A stretch of DNA of 64,000 nt, taken from positions 62,001-126,000 of the forward strand of contig JAGXAB010000004.1 in assembly GCA_018971775.1 (NCBI GenBank), given 5' to 3'. Source of the DNA: Cyanobacteria bacterium REEB67 (GTDB lineage Bacteria; Cyanobacteriota; Vampirovibrionia; Obscuribacterales; Obscuribacteraceae). The translations under genes were made by a program, and so were the position numbers. Positions 1-8,559 of this stretch are shown piece by piece (the first letter of the stretch is position 1; each line of letters begins with the position of its first letter). The notes beneath the pieces were generated by a model. That model worked only from the letters and a program-made list of their open reading frames with translations, did not search any database and was not told the origin of the DNA.

Positions 1-1
1 T

Positions 2-874
2 TTTTATAACGCAGACGGCGAGCTTTTAATCGTCCCCGAATTGGAAAGCATCGAAATCCGCACCGAATTTGGTGTCATGATCGTCAGCGCCGGCGAGATC
101 GCCGTCATACCGCGCGGCGTCAAATTTCAAGTGCGTCTGCCCGCCGGTATCGCTCGCGGCTATATCCTGGAAAATTACGGTGAGCCTTTCCGTCTGCCCG
201 ATCTCGGTCCGATCGGCGCCAACGGTCTCGCCGCCGCCCGCCACTTTTTAGCGCCCCAGGCAGCTTACGAAAACAGCAGCGGTGATTTTCGCCTGACGAC
301 AAAATTTCAAGGCAATCTCTTCGAGGCGGCCATCGACCACAGCCCGCTCAACGTGGTCGGCTGGCAGGGGAATTATTTCCCTTATAAATATGATCTCGCC
401 AACTTTAACGTCATTAACACTGTCAGCTTCGACCATCCCGACCCGTCCATCTTTACGGTCTTGACATCGCCATCCGAATGGCCCGGTCTGGCCAACGTCG
501 ATTTTGTCATCTTCCCGCCCCGCTGGATGGTAGCCGAAGGCACTTTCCGACCGCCTTACTACCATCGCAATCTGATGAGCGAATACATGGGTCTGATATT
601 CGGCGTTTACGATGCAAAAAGTACCGGCTTCGTCCCGGGCGGCGGCTCGTTGCACAACAGCATGTCGGCACATGGCCCCGACGCCGATACTTTCGAAAAG
701 GCTTCCAATGCCGAGCTCAAACCCTCTTACCAGGGCAACACCCTGGCCTTCATGTTCGAGAGCTCACTTGTGTACACTCCCACTAAACAAGCCCTCGCTT
801 GCGTAGAAAGGCAGAGCGATTACCAGGAGTGTTGGCAAGGGCTCAAAAATAATTTCCAGATCGAGCCAGAATAA
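2..874 (+). CDS. hmgA: Homogentisate 1,2-dioxygenase, 5'-truncated by window edge
   Basis: Ring-cleaving Fe(II) dioxygenase of tyrosine/phenylalanine catabolism that opens homogentisate to maleylacetoacetate in the cytoplasm. The frame is open from base 2, so the gene begins upstream of the window. About 290 residues are visible of a family usually 430-445 long, so roughly the N-terminal third is missing. Family signatures seen are [44 protein letters not shown], and the iron-binding stretch [14 protein letters not shown] (His and Glu ligands) followed by SAHGPD (second His). The ending, with the Tyr-rich C-terminal tail, looks complete. No maleylacetoacetate isomerase or fumarylacetoacetase follows, so any operon partners would lie upstream. 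Confidence 0.95.
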   Translation, partial: FYNADGELLIVPELESIEIRTEFGVMIVSAGEIAVIPRGVKFQVRLPAGIARGYILENYGEPFRLPDLGPIGANGLAAARHFLAPQAAYENSSGDFRLTTKFQGNLFEAAIDHSPLNVVGWQGNYFPYKYDLANFNVINTVSFDHPDPSIFTVLTSPSEWPGLANVDFVIFPPRWMVAEGTFRPPYYHRNLMSEYMGLIFGVYDAKSTGFVPGGGSLHNSMSAHGPDADTFEKASNAELKPSYQGNTLAFMFESSLVYTPTKQALACVERQSDYQECWQGLKNNFQIEPE

Positions 875-954
875 AAAATTGTTCGGTCATATGTGTTTAT
901 AACTTCCAGTCAGACGTGGCATATAACAATGAAGAAGAGAGTTTTGAGGAAACA

Positions 955-2508
955 ATGAACAAACCGACTCCCAAGAAACCGGAAGATTCTGCTGGAGCGA
1001 GCGGCGCTCGCAGACATCGGCTGCCAGCCGAGCCGGCCTGCCCCAAGCTTTCGCAAGTACGGGTTTTATTGGAAGAAGCTGAAGCCAAGCGCGGCTTCCT
1101 GATTGAATTGCCCTGGATGAGCACCGACGGCAAAAATTTCATTTTGACCGTGCAATGGGACTCCAACCTCAAAGACCCGGTCTGGACACTTTACGAAGAT
1201 ACTGACGGCGGCTCGAAAGTGGTCTGGACCCAGCCTTTTGCCGCCCAGGACCTGGAATTTATGTACGACATCCTCTCGATGTCGGCGGGCAGCACCGGCG
1301 GTGCCGGTATTCCTGAAGAATTGCGCATGCAGCCGAGCGGCTATGAAGAAGCGGCTAAAAAAGAAGAAGAACCGGCACCGACCTTCGACTCCTATGGCGC
1401 TCCCAGTCTTTCACCTTTTGCCAGCCCGGCCTCGCCGCCCTTTGCCGCCCCCGGTGGCGCGCCTGGCTTTGGAGGCTTTCCCGGCTCGGCCGGTGCTTCT
1501 TTTACAAACTTACCGTCGCTGCAACCAACGCCGCCGCAACCGGTTTATCCGCCGCTGCAACCGCAACAGCCGCCTTATCCCCAGCAACAGCCTCAGGGCT
1601 ATCCTCAGCAGCCCCAGGGTTATCCGCCCCAGCAGCAAGGTTACCCGCAGCAACAACAGGGCTATCCGCCGCAACAAACGCCATATCCCGGCTATCCGCC
1701 CCAACAGGCTCCGCCCGGATACGGTCAAAATCCTTATCAGCAGCCGCCAGCGCCGATGCAACAACCAATGCAATACGGACAACAGGGCGGCTATAACACC
1801 ATGCCGCCGATGCAGACGCCGATGACACCAGCACCTTCTTATGGTGCCGAACTGAACGAGCCCAAAATCCGTGTCGATTATCATCTGATCGATAAGGGCG
1901 CCAATATTTTGCTCGGCAGTCTGTTGCAGGAAGCCGGTCTGATCAGTGCTCCCACGCTCGAAGCGGCGCTCAAATTGCAGGAAATGGTACGCGACGAAAA
2001 GATGACTCCGGACAAAGCGCCTGAAGTATTAAAACGCCTGCATGCAATGGGTTCGTCCATCGATCAATATTTGACCAAAGGCGACCTGGACAAAACCAGT
2101 GCCGCCGCCAGAGCTAAAAGTGATCCCCAGCCGGCCAAATCGCAACCGGCAGCAGCCCCGGCCGGCGGTGGTGCCGCCAAACCCGGCGGTCGCGATCTGA
2201 AAGGCGCCTTCGACCTCCTGCAAAAAGCGCAGCTTCTGACCGAAAATGACCTCGTCACCGCTGATAACGTGCGCAAAAAACACGGCGGTGATTTGATCAA
2301 GATCCTCGAAGCAGCCGGCAAATGCAACGGCAAAACAGTAGATGCGGCCTGCACCAGTTTGCCTTTGATCCGCGAAGGCCTGATGAAAATCGAACAGGTG
2401 ATTATGGCCCTCAACTACTGTGAGCGCATGCGCGTCACCTTCGACGAAGCCCTCGACGAGATGGGCTGGCAAAATCCACGCAAAATACGCACTGATTTAC
2501 CTCTTTAG
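955..2508 (+). CDS. P/Q/Y-rich protein with C-terminal MshEN-like helical modules
   Basis: About 517 aa, not a named family. The N-terminal ~130 residues form a compact domain (segment LIELPWMSTDGKNF and onward). They are followed by a low-complexity Pro/Gln/Tyr/Gly linker at roughly residues 170-300 built from PQQ, GYP and YPPQ units. Two helical modules follow (about 305-375 and 415-508) with the pattern LGSLLQEAGLIS...L..AL..Q and ending EALDEMGWQNP. The same module occurs four times in the protein at 8560-9807. I chose ATG 955 over the in-frame GTG 916 because GAGGA lies just before it at 946-950. The next gene starts 15 nt after the stop, so it is probably co-transcribed with the diguanylate cyclase. 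The function is unknown; a c-di-GMP-linked scaffold or effector is an inference. Confidence 0.8.
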   Translation: MNKPTPKKPEDSAGASGARRHRLPAEPACPKLSQVRVLLEEAEAKRGFLIELPWMSTDGKNFILTVQWDSNLKDPVWTLYEDTDGGSKVVWTQPFAAQDLEFMYDILSMSAGSTGGAGIPEELRMQPSGYEEAAKKEEEPAPTFDSYGAPSLSPFASPASPPFAAPGGAPGFGGFPGSAGASFTNLPSLQPTPPQPVYPPLQPQQPPYPQQQPQGYPQQPQGYPPQQQGYPQQQQGYPPQQTPYPGYPPQQAPPGYGQNPYQQPPAPMQQPMQYGQQGGYNTMPPMQTPMTPAPSYGAELNEPKIRVDYHLIDKGANILLGSLLQEAGLISAPTLEAALKLQEMVRDEKMTPDKAPEVLKRLHAMGSSIDQYLTKGDLDKTSAAARAKSDPQPAKSQPAAAPAGGGAAKPGGRDLKGAFDLLQKAQLLTENDLVTADNVRKKHGGDLIKILEAAGKCNGKTVDAACTSLPLIREGLMKIEQVIMALNYCERMRVTFDEALDEMGWQNPRKIRTDLPL

Positions 2509-2523
2509 AGTACCCTCTCACCA

Positions 2524-4653
2524 ATGGGCAAAAAGATCCTTTTACTGGATGGAGACCTGCAGTTTTCTAAACTGGTCTCGTCTGTCTTGGAAGGAAGAGG
2601 ACACAATGTCACCGTCTCGACTGTAGCCAGCCATCCTGGCGATCTCAGCGTCGGCGAACTGGACCTGATCATCCTCTCGTCGCCCCTGCCAAATTCGGAT
2701 GACCTCGAGTGGTTGACCCAGCTGAGACAGGAAGGTTGTCTGGCCAAGGTGATCCTCGTGGCCAATAATCAGGATCATCTCCATCATCTCAAGCCCAAGG
2801 TCTCGAAAGATCTTTCGGTATCGCTGATGGTGCACAAGCCGCTCATTCCCTATATTTTCGGAGCGCAGGTAGACCGGCAGCTGGACCCTGATCAGTCGGA
2901 AGCGGCCAATCAAAAGATGAAGGATTTCGAGACGATGTTTCTCGCCCTCGTCACGAAGTACGCCCGCGTTTTACCTAACCGTATCGGTGAGCTTTCTCAG
3001 GCAATCGAAAAAGCCAAAGCCAATCCCGGCGATCCGGACATGACCGGTGAAGTACGCGGGCTGGCGCACAAAATCAAGGGTACGGGCGGCTCGCTCGGTT
3101 TCCGACTGGTTTCGGAATGCATGGGCTTCATCGAAGATGCCGCTGCCGCATTGCCCGATATGACCCATGAAGAACAGCTGATCGCCTGGGCCGAGCTCGA
3201 CCGCAAATTGGTGGAAGCGCAACTGGCCGGTGAACTCGAATGCCAGGAAATCGCCCAGGCCGTCTCCAATGCCGACGTCAAAGTGCCGACGGCGCCTCAC
3301 AATCCGGCCATGACACGCATTCTTGTCGTCGATGATGACAAACAGTTTCTCGACATCATTTGCGCTCTGGGCAAACAGCGATTGGTGGACATCGTCCGGG
3401 CCAGCAATCACAAAGAAGCAATCGAACAGGCCGTCGTCTATCCCCTCGACGCCGCCTTGATTAACGTAGTACCAGCCGATCCCGAATCATCCTTCCGCCT
3501 GGCCCGATCTATACGCGAATTGCCAGGCTATGAAAACTTGCCACTGGCTTTCATTTCCGGCCAGGCCCTGGTCAAAGACCGGGTCGAAGCGGCGCACGCC
3601 GGCGCTTCGCTTTATCTCGATAAGCCCCTCGAATCGGACGCTCTCGAAAAAGCGGTGCAGCATCTGGTCAATATCAGACAGGGTGGTCGGCCGCGCATTC
3701 TCGTTTGCGACGATGATGAATTTTTCGCCAATACAGTAGCACTGGTATTGCGCAATGAAGGCATGATCGTGCGTACCCTCAATGATCCCTCCAAAATTCT
3801 CGAAACGATGCAGGAATATCCCCCCGAGCTCATGCTCCTCGACGTGATGATGCCCGGCGTCACCGGTTTCGAAGTCTGTCGCATGTTGAGGCAAATACCG
3901 CGCTGGCAGGATCTGCCGATCATTTTCCTTACCGGTCAAACCGGCGTGGAAGCTCGCCTGGAAGCATTTCGCTCAGGTGGAGACGACTATTTGCCCAAAC
4001 CGGTCGTCAACGAAGAATTGCTGACCAGAGTCAGCGTACGCCTGGACCGAGCCCGCATGCTCAAAGACCGGTCCGACAAAGACACGACAACCGGACTGCT
4101 TTTGCGCCGGGCTTTTTCCGAACAGCTCTCGGCAATTCTCGCCGAAGCTCATCGTCTCAAAACGACATTTACCATCTGCCTGCTCGACGTCGATCACTTC
4201 AAAAAAGTGAATGACACTTATGGACACCTGGCCGGAGACAAAGTCCTGGCCGGCCTCGGCCAGCTTCTCTCCAGACGCTTCCGGGTCGACGACCTGCGTG
4301 GCCGCTGGGGCGGTGAAGAATTTATGCTCACTTTCAAACGCGAAACAAAGGCCACAATGCTGCTGGCCGTCAATCGTGTCCTCGATGAATTTCGGGCCAT
4401 AGAATTTAGCGGCGACAAAGGCGAAGTCTTCCACAACAGCTTCAGCGGCGGTATCGCCGAATATCCAATCGACGGAGAGTCAGTCTTTGAGCTGGTCAAG
4501 GTCGCAGACGCCAGACTTTATCTGGCCAAAAAACGCGGTCGCAAAATGATCGTCGTCGACGATGTGCCCTTCGTAGAAGAGGAAGTGGCCGATGTCGAGA
4601 GCCAGGGCCGGGTCGAAGCGGAAAAACCCAGCGAGGCCAAGGCCTCGCACTGA
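2524..4653 (+). CDS. Multi-receiver diguanylate cyclase (REC-Hpt-REC-REC-GGDEF)
   Basis: 709 aa cytoplasmic signalling protein predicted to make c-di-GMP. Domain order: pseudo-receiver 1 (about 4-115; the phospho-acceptor position reads LIILSS); Hpt domain (about 135-235, His182 in LAHKIKGTGG); pseudo-receiver 2 (about 263-385, acidic pair kept but acceptor replaced by Asn314); canonical receiver 3 (about 390-510, DDDE, Asp440 in LLDVMMPG, Lys in PKPV); and GGDEF (about 515-690) with intact GGEEF at 596-600. An RVDD motif sits exactly five residues before GGEEF, which is the classical allosteric I-site and suggests product inhibition. Only receiver 3 and the Hpt domain keep their phospho-acceptors. 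It lies 15 nt downstream of the helical-module protein, so the two are likely one operon. Confidence 0.93.
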   Translation: MGKKILLLDGDLQFSKLVSSVLEGRGHNVTVSTVASHPGDLSVGELDLIILSSPLPNSDDLEWLTQLRQEGCLAKVILVANNQDHLHHLKPKVSKDLSVSLMVHKPLIPYIFGAQVDRQLDPDQSEAANQKMKDFETMFLALVTKYARVLPNRIGELSQAIEKAKANPGDPDMTGEVRGLAHKIKGTGGSLGFRLVSECMGFIEDAAAALPDMTHEEQLIAWAELDRKLVEAQLAGELECQEIAQAVSNADVKVPTAPHNPAMTRILVVDDDKQFLDIICALGKQRLVDIVRASNHKEAIEQAVVYPLDAALINVVPADPESSFRLARSIRELPGYENLPLAFISGQALVKDRVEAAHAGASLYLDKPLESDALEKAVQHLVNIRQGGRPRILVCDDDEFFANTVALVLRNEGMIVRTLNDPSKILETMQEYPPELMLLDVMMPGVTGFEVCRMLRQIPRWQDLPIIFLTGQTGVEARLEAFRSGGDDYLPKPVVNEELLTRVSVRLDRARMLKDRSDKDTTTGLLLRRAFSEQLSAILAEAHRLKTTFTICLLDVDHFKKVNDTYGHLAGDKVLAGLGQLLSRRFRVDDLRGRWGGEEFMLTFKRETKATMLLAVNRVLDEFRAIEFSGDKGEVFHNSFSGGIAEYPIDGESVFELVKVADARLYLAKKRGRKMIVVDDVPFVEEEVADVESQGRVEAEKPSEAKASH

Positions 4654-4750
4654 CCTTCAAATCATTTTCAGCGCGGCCGTGCGCTTCAAGCACCGCAGGC
4701 AGTGCCACTTCTCACCGCTTGTTTGCGGCATTTTTCTTCTTTCAAACAAA

Positions 4751-4776
4751 AACCCCGCCGGGTAAATGACGGGGTT
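4751..4776 (-). terminator. Rho-independent terminator of the minus-strand gene
   Basis: A 7-bp stem (AACCCCG at 4751-4757 with CGGGGTT at 4770-4776) and 12-nt loop. Read on the minus strand the stem is followed by TTTGTTTG. It lies about 27 nt past the stop of the exported TPR-like gene, between convergent genes. It may also serve the plus-strand diguanylate cyclase, though the T-run on that side is poor. Confidence 0.7.
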
Positions 4777-4802
4777 CTCTTATCAAATGACGGACCGAAA
4801 AA

Positions 4803-5366
4803 TCAATCGTCGTCATCATCCTTGGGCTTCTTGCCGGCAGCAGCTCCAGCGGCAGCGGGAGCGACGCGTTGCTGTTGCCTGAGTTGCAATTGCTGATCGT
4901 TGTATTGTTTGTACTTGATCGCATTTTCCAGCGACGCTTTAAATTTGTCACCGCCGGGCATACCACAGGCCCGGTAGAGAAATTGATAAGCGCCATTGTA
5001 GTCTTTGGCAAAGAGCATCATCTGGCCACAGGCGCCGACAAAGTCGACATTGGAGCCATCGTACTGTGCTGCTTTTTTAAACTCGAGCAAAGCCGGACCA
5101 TTGCGACCGGCCGCTTTCAAAAAGCAGGCATAGTTGTAGTGATAGACGGCATTGCCTGGTTTGGCATTGAGCAGCCACTTATACTCGGCTTCCATTTCCG
5201 CATTTTTGCCCAGATTTTTATAATCGTTGAGCAAATCATCGTGGATCTGAACTGCCTGCATGGCAGGCGACATAGGCACCTGGGCTTCTGCCACCACCAC
5301 GGTCTGACTGCAAGCGATCGATGCGAGGAGCAAGGCCAGTGGGATTTTTTCAACAGTGAAAGACAT
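4803..5366 (-). CDS. Exported TPR-like protein with poly-Asp tail
   Basis: 187 aa. An N-terminal signal peptide (hydrophobic LALLLASIACS, cleavage plausible after AEA) is followed by helical pairs reminiscent of TPR repeats (EYKWLLNAKPGNAVYHYNYACFL and ALLEFKKAAQYDGSNVDF). After these come a Gln-rich helix, an Ala-rich stretch and a C-terminus of five aspartates. AGGA about 9 nt before the ATG supports the start. It probably acts in the periplasm or is secreted as a protein-protein scaffold. Its stop is followed by a terminator. The gene upstream on the same strand (5396-6454) is another exported TPR protein 29 nt away, so the two may be co-transcribed. I do not recognise a named family. Confidence 0.8.
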   Translation of the reverse strand: MSFTVEKIPLALLLASIACSQTVVVAEAQVPMSPAMQAVQIHDDLLNDYKNLGKNAEMEAEYKWLLNAKPGNAVYHYNYACFLKAAGRNGPALLEFKKAAQYDGSNVDFVGACGQMMLFAKDYNGAYQFLYRACGMPGGDKFKASLENAIKYKQYNDQQLQLRQQQRVAPAAAGAAAGKKPKDDDDD

Positions 5367-5395
5367 TTATTTTTTCCTGTAAGACAAAGTCAAAA

Positions 5396-6454
5396 CTAGA
5401 TCTGGCCATGGTGAGCTTCGATGATGCGACGGATTTCACCGAGGTTTTCCTCGGTCGCCGGCTGCCTGCCGTAGTCGCCTTTGTAAGTGTCGAAGGCACC
5501 GTTGACCGGCACGGCGTTGGGGATGAAGATGATCCATTGACTGCCTTTAGCGGGCATCTTATCATCGCCAAACTTCCAGCCTTCCGGCGGCTTAGCCCCG
5601 GCCACGTCATAAAATTTGAAGTGAACAGGCAAAGCGGTGGCCAGGGGCGGACCTTTCAAGCACTCGAGCCGGCTGAAATTAGCCGTAGGAGGATTGTAAA
5701 ATCCAAGCCCGGGCTTTTTCTCATAGCCTTTGTATTCGCATATGCCAATCCACTCGGAGGCGCGGAAGGCATTTTCATAATCGGCTCCGATTCCCTTGAT
5801 GACGTCCGGGTTGAGCTTATCGGCACCGATGATTTCACGCTTGGGTATAACCAGTTTTTCCGGCTCTTTATAGACCGGAATCAATTTACCGGTGGACGGA
5901 TCGATAGTGCCGGCGACCAGTTCTGGCGCTTTCTCATCGGTCTTGGTTTGCAGCTCTTTTACCTTACTATAGAGATAAGAGCAGTCGGTATTGGCCTTGG
6001 TCAGTGCTGTTTTCAAAAGGGGAATCGCTTCGTCCCAACGACCATTCATCGAATAGACGTGGCCATATTCATAATTGAGGTGGCCCTTTGCTTCGGGATC
6101 CTTTTCGGTGATGCCGTCCAGGGCGGTGGAAGCGCTCGACCAATCACTGTTATTGAGTGCGCAATACAAAAGTCCGTAATTGAAAAGATTGAAGTCGGAC
6201 TTTTGCGATAGACACTGCCTGTACTGTGTGACCGCGGTCGGATAGTCTTTATTTTTCATCGACTTAGCCGCTTCGCGAGCCAATCTAGCCAGGGTTACGG
6301 AACCGAAGACACCAACGTCGTCAGCCTGGTCGAGGGCCATCGCAGATGGTGTCGCGCCGGGAGTGAGGAGTCCGACAGCGCTCACGACATTTGCCAGCGC
6401 CAGCGCCGAAAGACTCATAGCCAGAAGCTTTTTCAAATCTATTCCTCTAATCAT
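5396..6454 (-). CDS. Exported TPR protein with conserved C-terminal domain (paralogue 1)
   Basis: 352 aa. Signal peptide, then DDVGVFGSVTLAR, TPR-like helices (about 50-160), and a C-terminal domain of about 130 residues with ASEWIGICEYKGYEKK, FYNPPTANF, CLKGPPL, SQWIIFIPNAVPV and the ending IIEAHHGQI. The same order is found in the neighbouring 6699-7715 product, so this is a tandem duplication. The function is unknown; the location is presumably periplasmic. The start is uncertain. ATG 6454 gives an N-terminus MIRGID, but AGAGGA lies five bases before an in-frame TTG at 6436, which would give the more typical signal sequence MKKLLAMSLSALALA. Confidence 0.8.
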   Translation of the reverse strand: MIRGIDLKKLLAMSLSALALANVVSAVGLLTPGATPSAMALDQADDVGVFGSVTLARLAREAAKSMKNKDYPTAVTQYRQCLSQKSDFNLFNYGLLYCALNNSDWSSASTALDGITEKDPEAKGHLNYEYGHVYSMNGRWDEAIPLLKTALTKANTDCSYLYSKVKELQTKTDEKAPELVAGTIDPSTGKLIPVYKEPEKLVIPKREIIGADKLNPDVIKGIGADYENAFRASEWIGICEYKGYEKKPGLGFYNPPTANFSRLECLKGPPLATALPVHFKFYDVAGAKPPEGWKFGDDKMPAKGSQWIIFIPNAVPVNGAFDTYKGDYGRQPATEENLGEIRRIIEAHHGQI

Positions 6455-6633
6455 CTCTATCTTTTATATCTTTATCGAAGTTGAAAGTACCAAACCAATT
6501 CAGGTTCCGGACAGTCTAAGTTTATCAGTCACTCCGGCCATCAGGAATCTAGCTGTAAGAAGTGTTCCCCGTCGGGAGCATTCACCATACTTCCTTTTTA
6601 TTCCACATATTTTAAACTAATTTCGCTGCGCGC

Positions 6634-6664
6634 ACCGGTGAGATCAAAATCTGCTCCCACCGGT
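6634..6664 (-). terminator. Possible terminator hairpin between the TPR paralogues
   Basis: Perfect 7-bp inverted repeat ACCGGTG/CACCGGT (6634-6640 with 6658-6664), 35 nt beyond the stop of the 6699-7715 gene. No clean T-run follows on the minus strand, so it could equally be an attenuator or processing site. Confidence 0.3.
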
Positions 6665-6698
6665 AGCGAGCAAGCAATGCCATAAGAAGCTGTGCCAT

Positions 6699-7715
6699 CT
6701 ACTGTCCGTGGTGAGCTTCGATAATTCTATAGACTTCTCCAACATTAGCTTCTGTGGCTGCCTGTCTGCCATAGCTACCTTTGTAGGTATCGAAGCCGCC
6801 GGCTACCGGAACCGCATTTGGAATAAATATCAACCATTGACTTCCTCGAGTCGGCATTTTCTCCGGTCCAAATTTCCAGCCCTCAGGCATTTTTTCACCA
6901 TCTTTACTACAAAAACGAAACTTTACCGGCAGTGCATGATTGAGAGGCGGGCCTTTGAGGCACTTGGTCCAGTAAAAATTTGCCGTCGGTGGATTGAAAT
7001 AGCTGGTGTCCACTTTCTTCTCATAGCCGCGATATTGGCAAATGCCGATCCATTCGGAATAACGAAAAGCGTTTTCAAAATCGAGGCCGACATCATTTGT
7101 ATATGGGTTCAAACTATCTCCGGGAATCACCGGTCGCTTGATCGGAGCGCTGGGCTGGAGATCGACAGGCGGCACCGGCACACCATTGACACCGGCAATT
7201 AATGGCGGCGCTTTTTGCACTGAAGTGTGTTGCAAATCTTTGATTTTGCCACTGAGAAAGTCGGCGTCTTTTGGTTTCTCCAGAGCCACCTTTAAGTAGG
7301 GAATGGCCTGATCAGGACGATTGGTCATGGTGTAGCAGTGGCCATAATGAAAATCTAGATGATCTTTTGCGGAGGGATCTTTTTCGGCGATGCCCTCGAG
7401 AGCGGCAGCAGCACTGGGCCAATCACCGCTCTTCTCAGCGCAGAAGAGCAGGCCATAATAAAATCCAGGGTAGTCGTCTTTGCTCTGGATGACGCTGCGG
7501 TAGAGCGATGTCGCTGTGCTCCAGTCTTGATTTTTCATTGCCTTGAGTGCTTCACGGGCACTGCGTGCCACTGTGACGGAGCCGAAAACACCGATGTCAT
7601 CAGCTGGATCGAGGGCAGAAACGGGCACGCTGCAAAATAACGAAAGGAGGCCACTGACAAAAAATGAACCAGCGAGGGATGCCACTTGCCATACGTGCAA
7701 TGTTTTCTTAGACAT
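6699..7715 (-). CDS. Exported TPR protein with conserved C-terminal domain (paralogue 2)
   Basis: About 338 aa from ATG 7715 (MSKKTLHVWQ). Longer in-frame starts would put extra residues before the signal peptide and are less likely. The signal peptide is followed by DDIGVFGSVTVAR, TPR-like repeats and the C-terminal domain shared with the 5396-6454 product (YSEWIGICQYRGYEKK, FNPPTANFYWTKCLKGPPL, WLIFIPNAVPV, ending IIEAHHGQ). Similarity runs the full length, with a Pro-rich divergent linker near residues 185-215. It lies 244 nt upstream of its paralogue on the same strand. Function unknown. Confidence 0.8.
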   Translation of the reverse strand: MSKKTLHVWQVASLAGSFFVSGLLSLFCSVPVSALDPADDIGVFGSVTVARSAREALKAMKNQDWSTATSLYRSVIQSKDDYPGFYYGLLFCAEKSGDWPSAAAALEGIAEKDPSAKDHLDFHYGHCYTMTNRPDQAIPYLKVALEKPKDADFLSGKIKDLQHTSVQKAPPLIAGVNGVPVPPVDLQPSAPIKRPVIPGDSLNPYTNDVGLDFENAFRYSEWIGICQYRGYEKKVDTSYFNPPTANFYWTKCLKGPPLNHALPVKFRFCSKDGEKMPEGWKFGPEKMPTRGSQWLIFIPNAVPVAGGFDTYKGSYGRQAATEANVGEVYRIIEAHHGQ

Positions 7716-8024
7716 GTCTATGTACGCCCCCGGGTGTGAGTTTACAAAGCTTGCCCAGATAGCAAAGCCAAGAAACAAAAGGTTGGCCTAATTGTCTTTT
7801 TTGTAACAGTGCTCGGGCTGTCAATTTCGCGGTGGCTGAGAATACATAGAAGCGAGGAATTTGGAAAAAAGTCAGATAAAAGGGGCCAAAAGATAATAGG
7901 ATAAACACTGATTTATTCTGAAACTACTCGATCGCTGCCAGCGGCAAAAGCGACGCCACTACTAGCGGTATCGTCAAAAAAAAAACAAATTTCGCTCCTG
8001 ATTTTAGAGGCAAAAATATTTCCG
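7716..8024. other. Divergent intergenic region, AT-rich
   Basis: 309 nt between the start of the minus-strand TPR paralogue and the HIT gene. It should carry both promoters. A perfect TTGACA is present on the minus strand (7819-7824) but no matching -10 lies at normal spacing, so I do not call a promoter. I see no ORF or RNA gene. Confidence 0.4.
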
Positions 8025-8456
8025 ATGCATTGCACAATTTGTAAGCTCTACGAAAACGACCGCTCCACTTTTGTCTACGAAAACGAGCACTGGCTTTTGC
8101 GCCACTCCACCGAAACAAATCTGGAAGGCTATTTGATCCTCGAGTCGCGTCGCCACTGCCTCGACTTCGCCGAAGCCAGCGAAGCCGAACTGGCCAGCTA
8201 CGGACCGACGATCGGACTGGCCATGAAGGCCATAAAAAATGTCGTCCAGCCCTATCGCATCTATACTTTTAGCCTGGCGGAGTCGATGCCGCATCTGCAC
8301 GTCCATCTCATCCCCCGGGGCGAAGATATGCCCAGAGCCTGGATCGGCAGGGGTATCATGGCTTATCCCCTTACCCCGGCAGTGAGCGGCGCCGCCATGC
8401 CGCAAATATGCGCCCGCATGAAAGCCGAATTGAAGAAACTCAGCCTGATAGGTTAG
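8025..8456 (+). CDS. HIT-family hydrolase
   Basis: 143 aa. The histidine triad motif H90-L-H92-V-H94-L is within SMPHLHVHLIPR, and an N-terminal CTICK resembles the Cys-containing start of many HIT proteins (a second Cys pair for zinc is not evident). HIT proteins hydrolyse or transfer nucleoside phosphoramidate, dinucleoside polyphosphate or related nucleotidyl bonds in the cytoplasm. Length matches the compact HIT branch. It stands alone, about 100 nt before the helical-module gene on the same strand, with no clear functional partner. The exact substrate cannot be read from sequence. Confidence 0.85.
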   Translation: MHCTICKLYENDRSTFVYENEHWLLRHSTETNLEGYLILESRRHCLDFAEASEAELASYGPTIGLAMKAIKNVVQPYRIYTFSLAESMPHLHVHLIPRGEDMPRAWIGRGIMAYPLTPAVSGAAMPQICARMKAELKKLSLIG

Positions 8457-8559
8457 CCCTGATAGAAATATAGGGTGGGGCGAGTACCACTCCACAGACC
8501 ATGGGCAAAGAACAGGAAAGGGCGGATTAAATTGTCCCCTGAAGCCCTGATCAGGACCT

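Noticed and set aside
1500..1770. Repetitive CAG/CCG-rich DNA, possible CRISPR or microsatellite
   Set aside because: The repeats are degenerate and encode a PQQ/GYP linker in frame with flanking folded domains; no constant repeat and spacer pattern.
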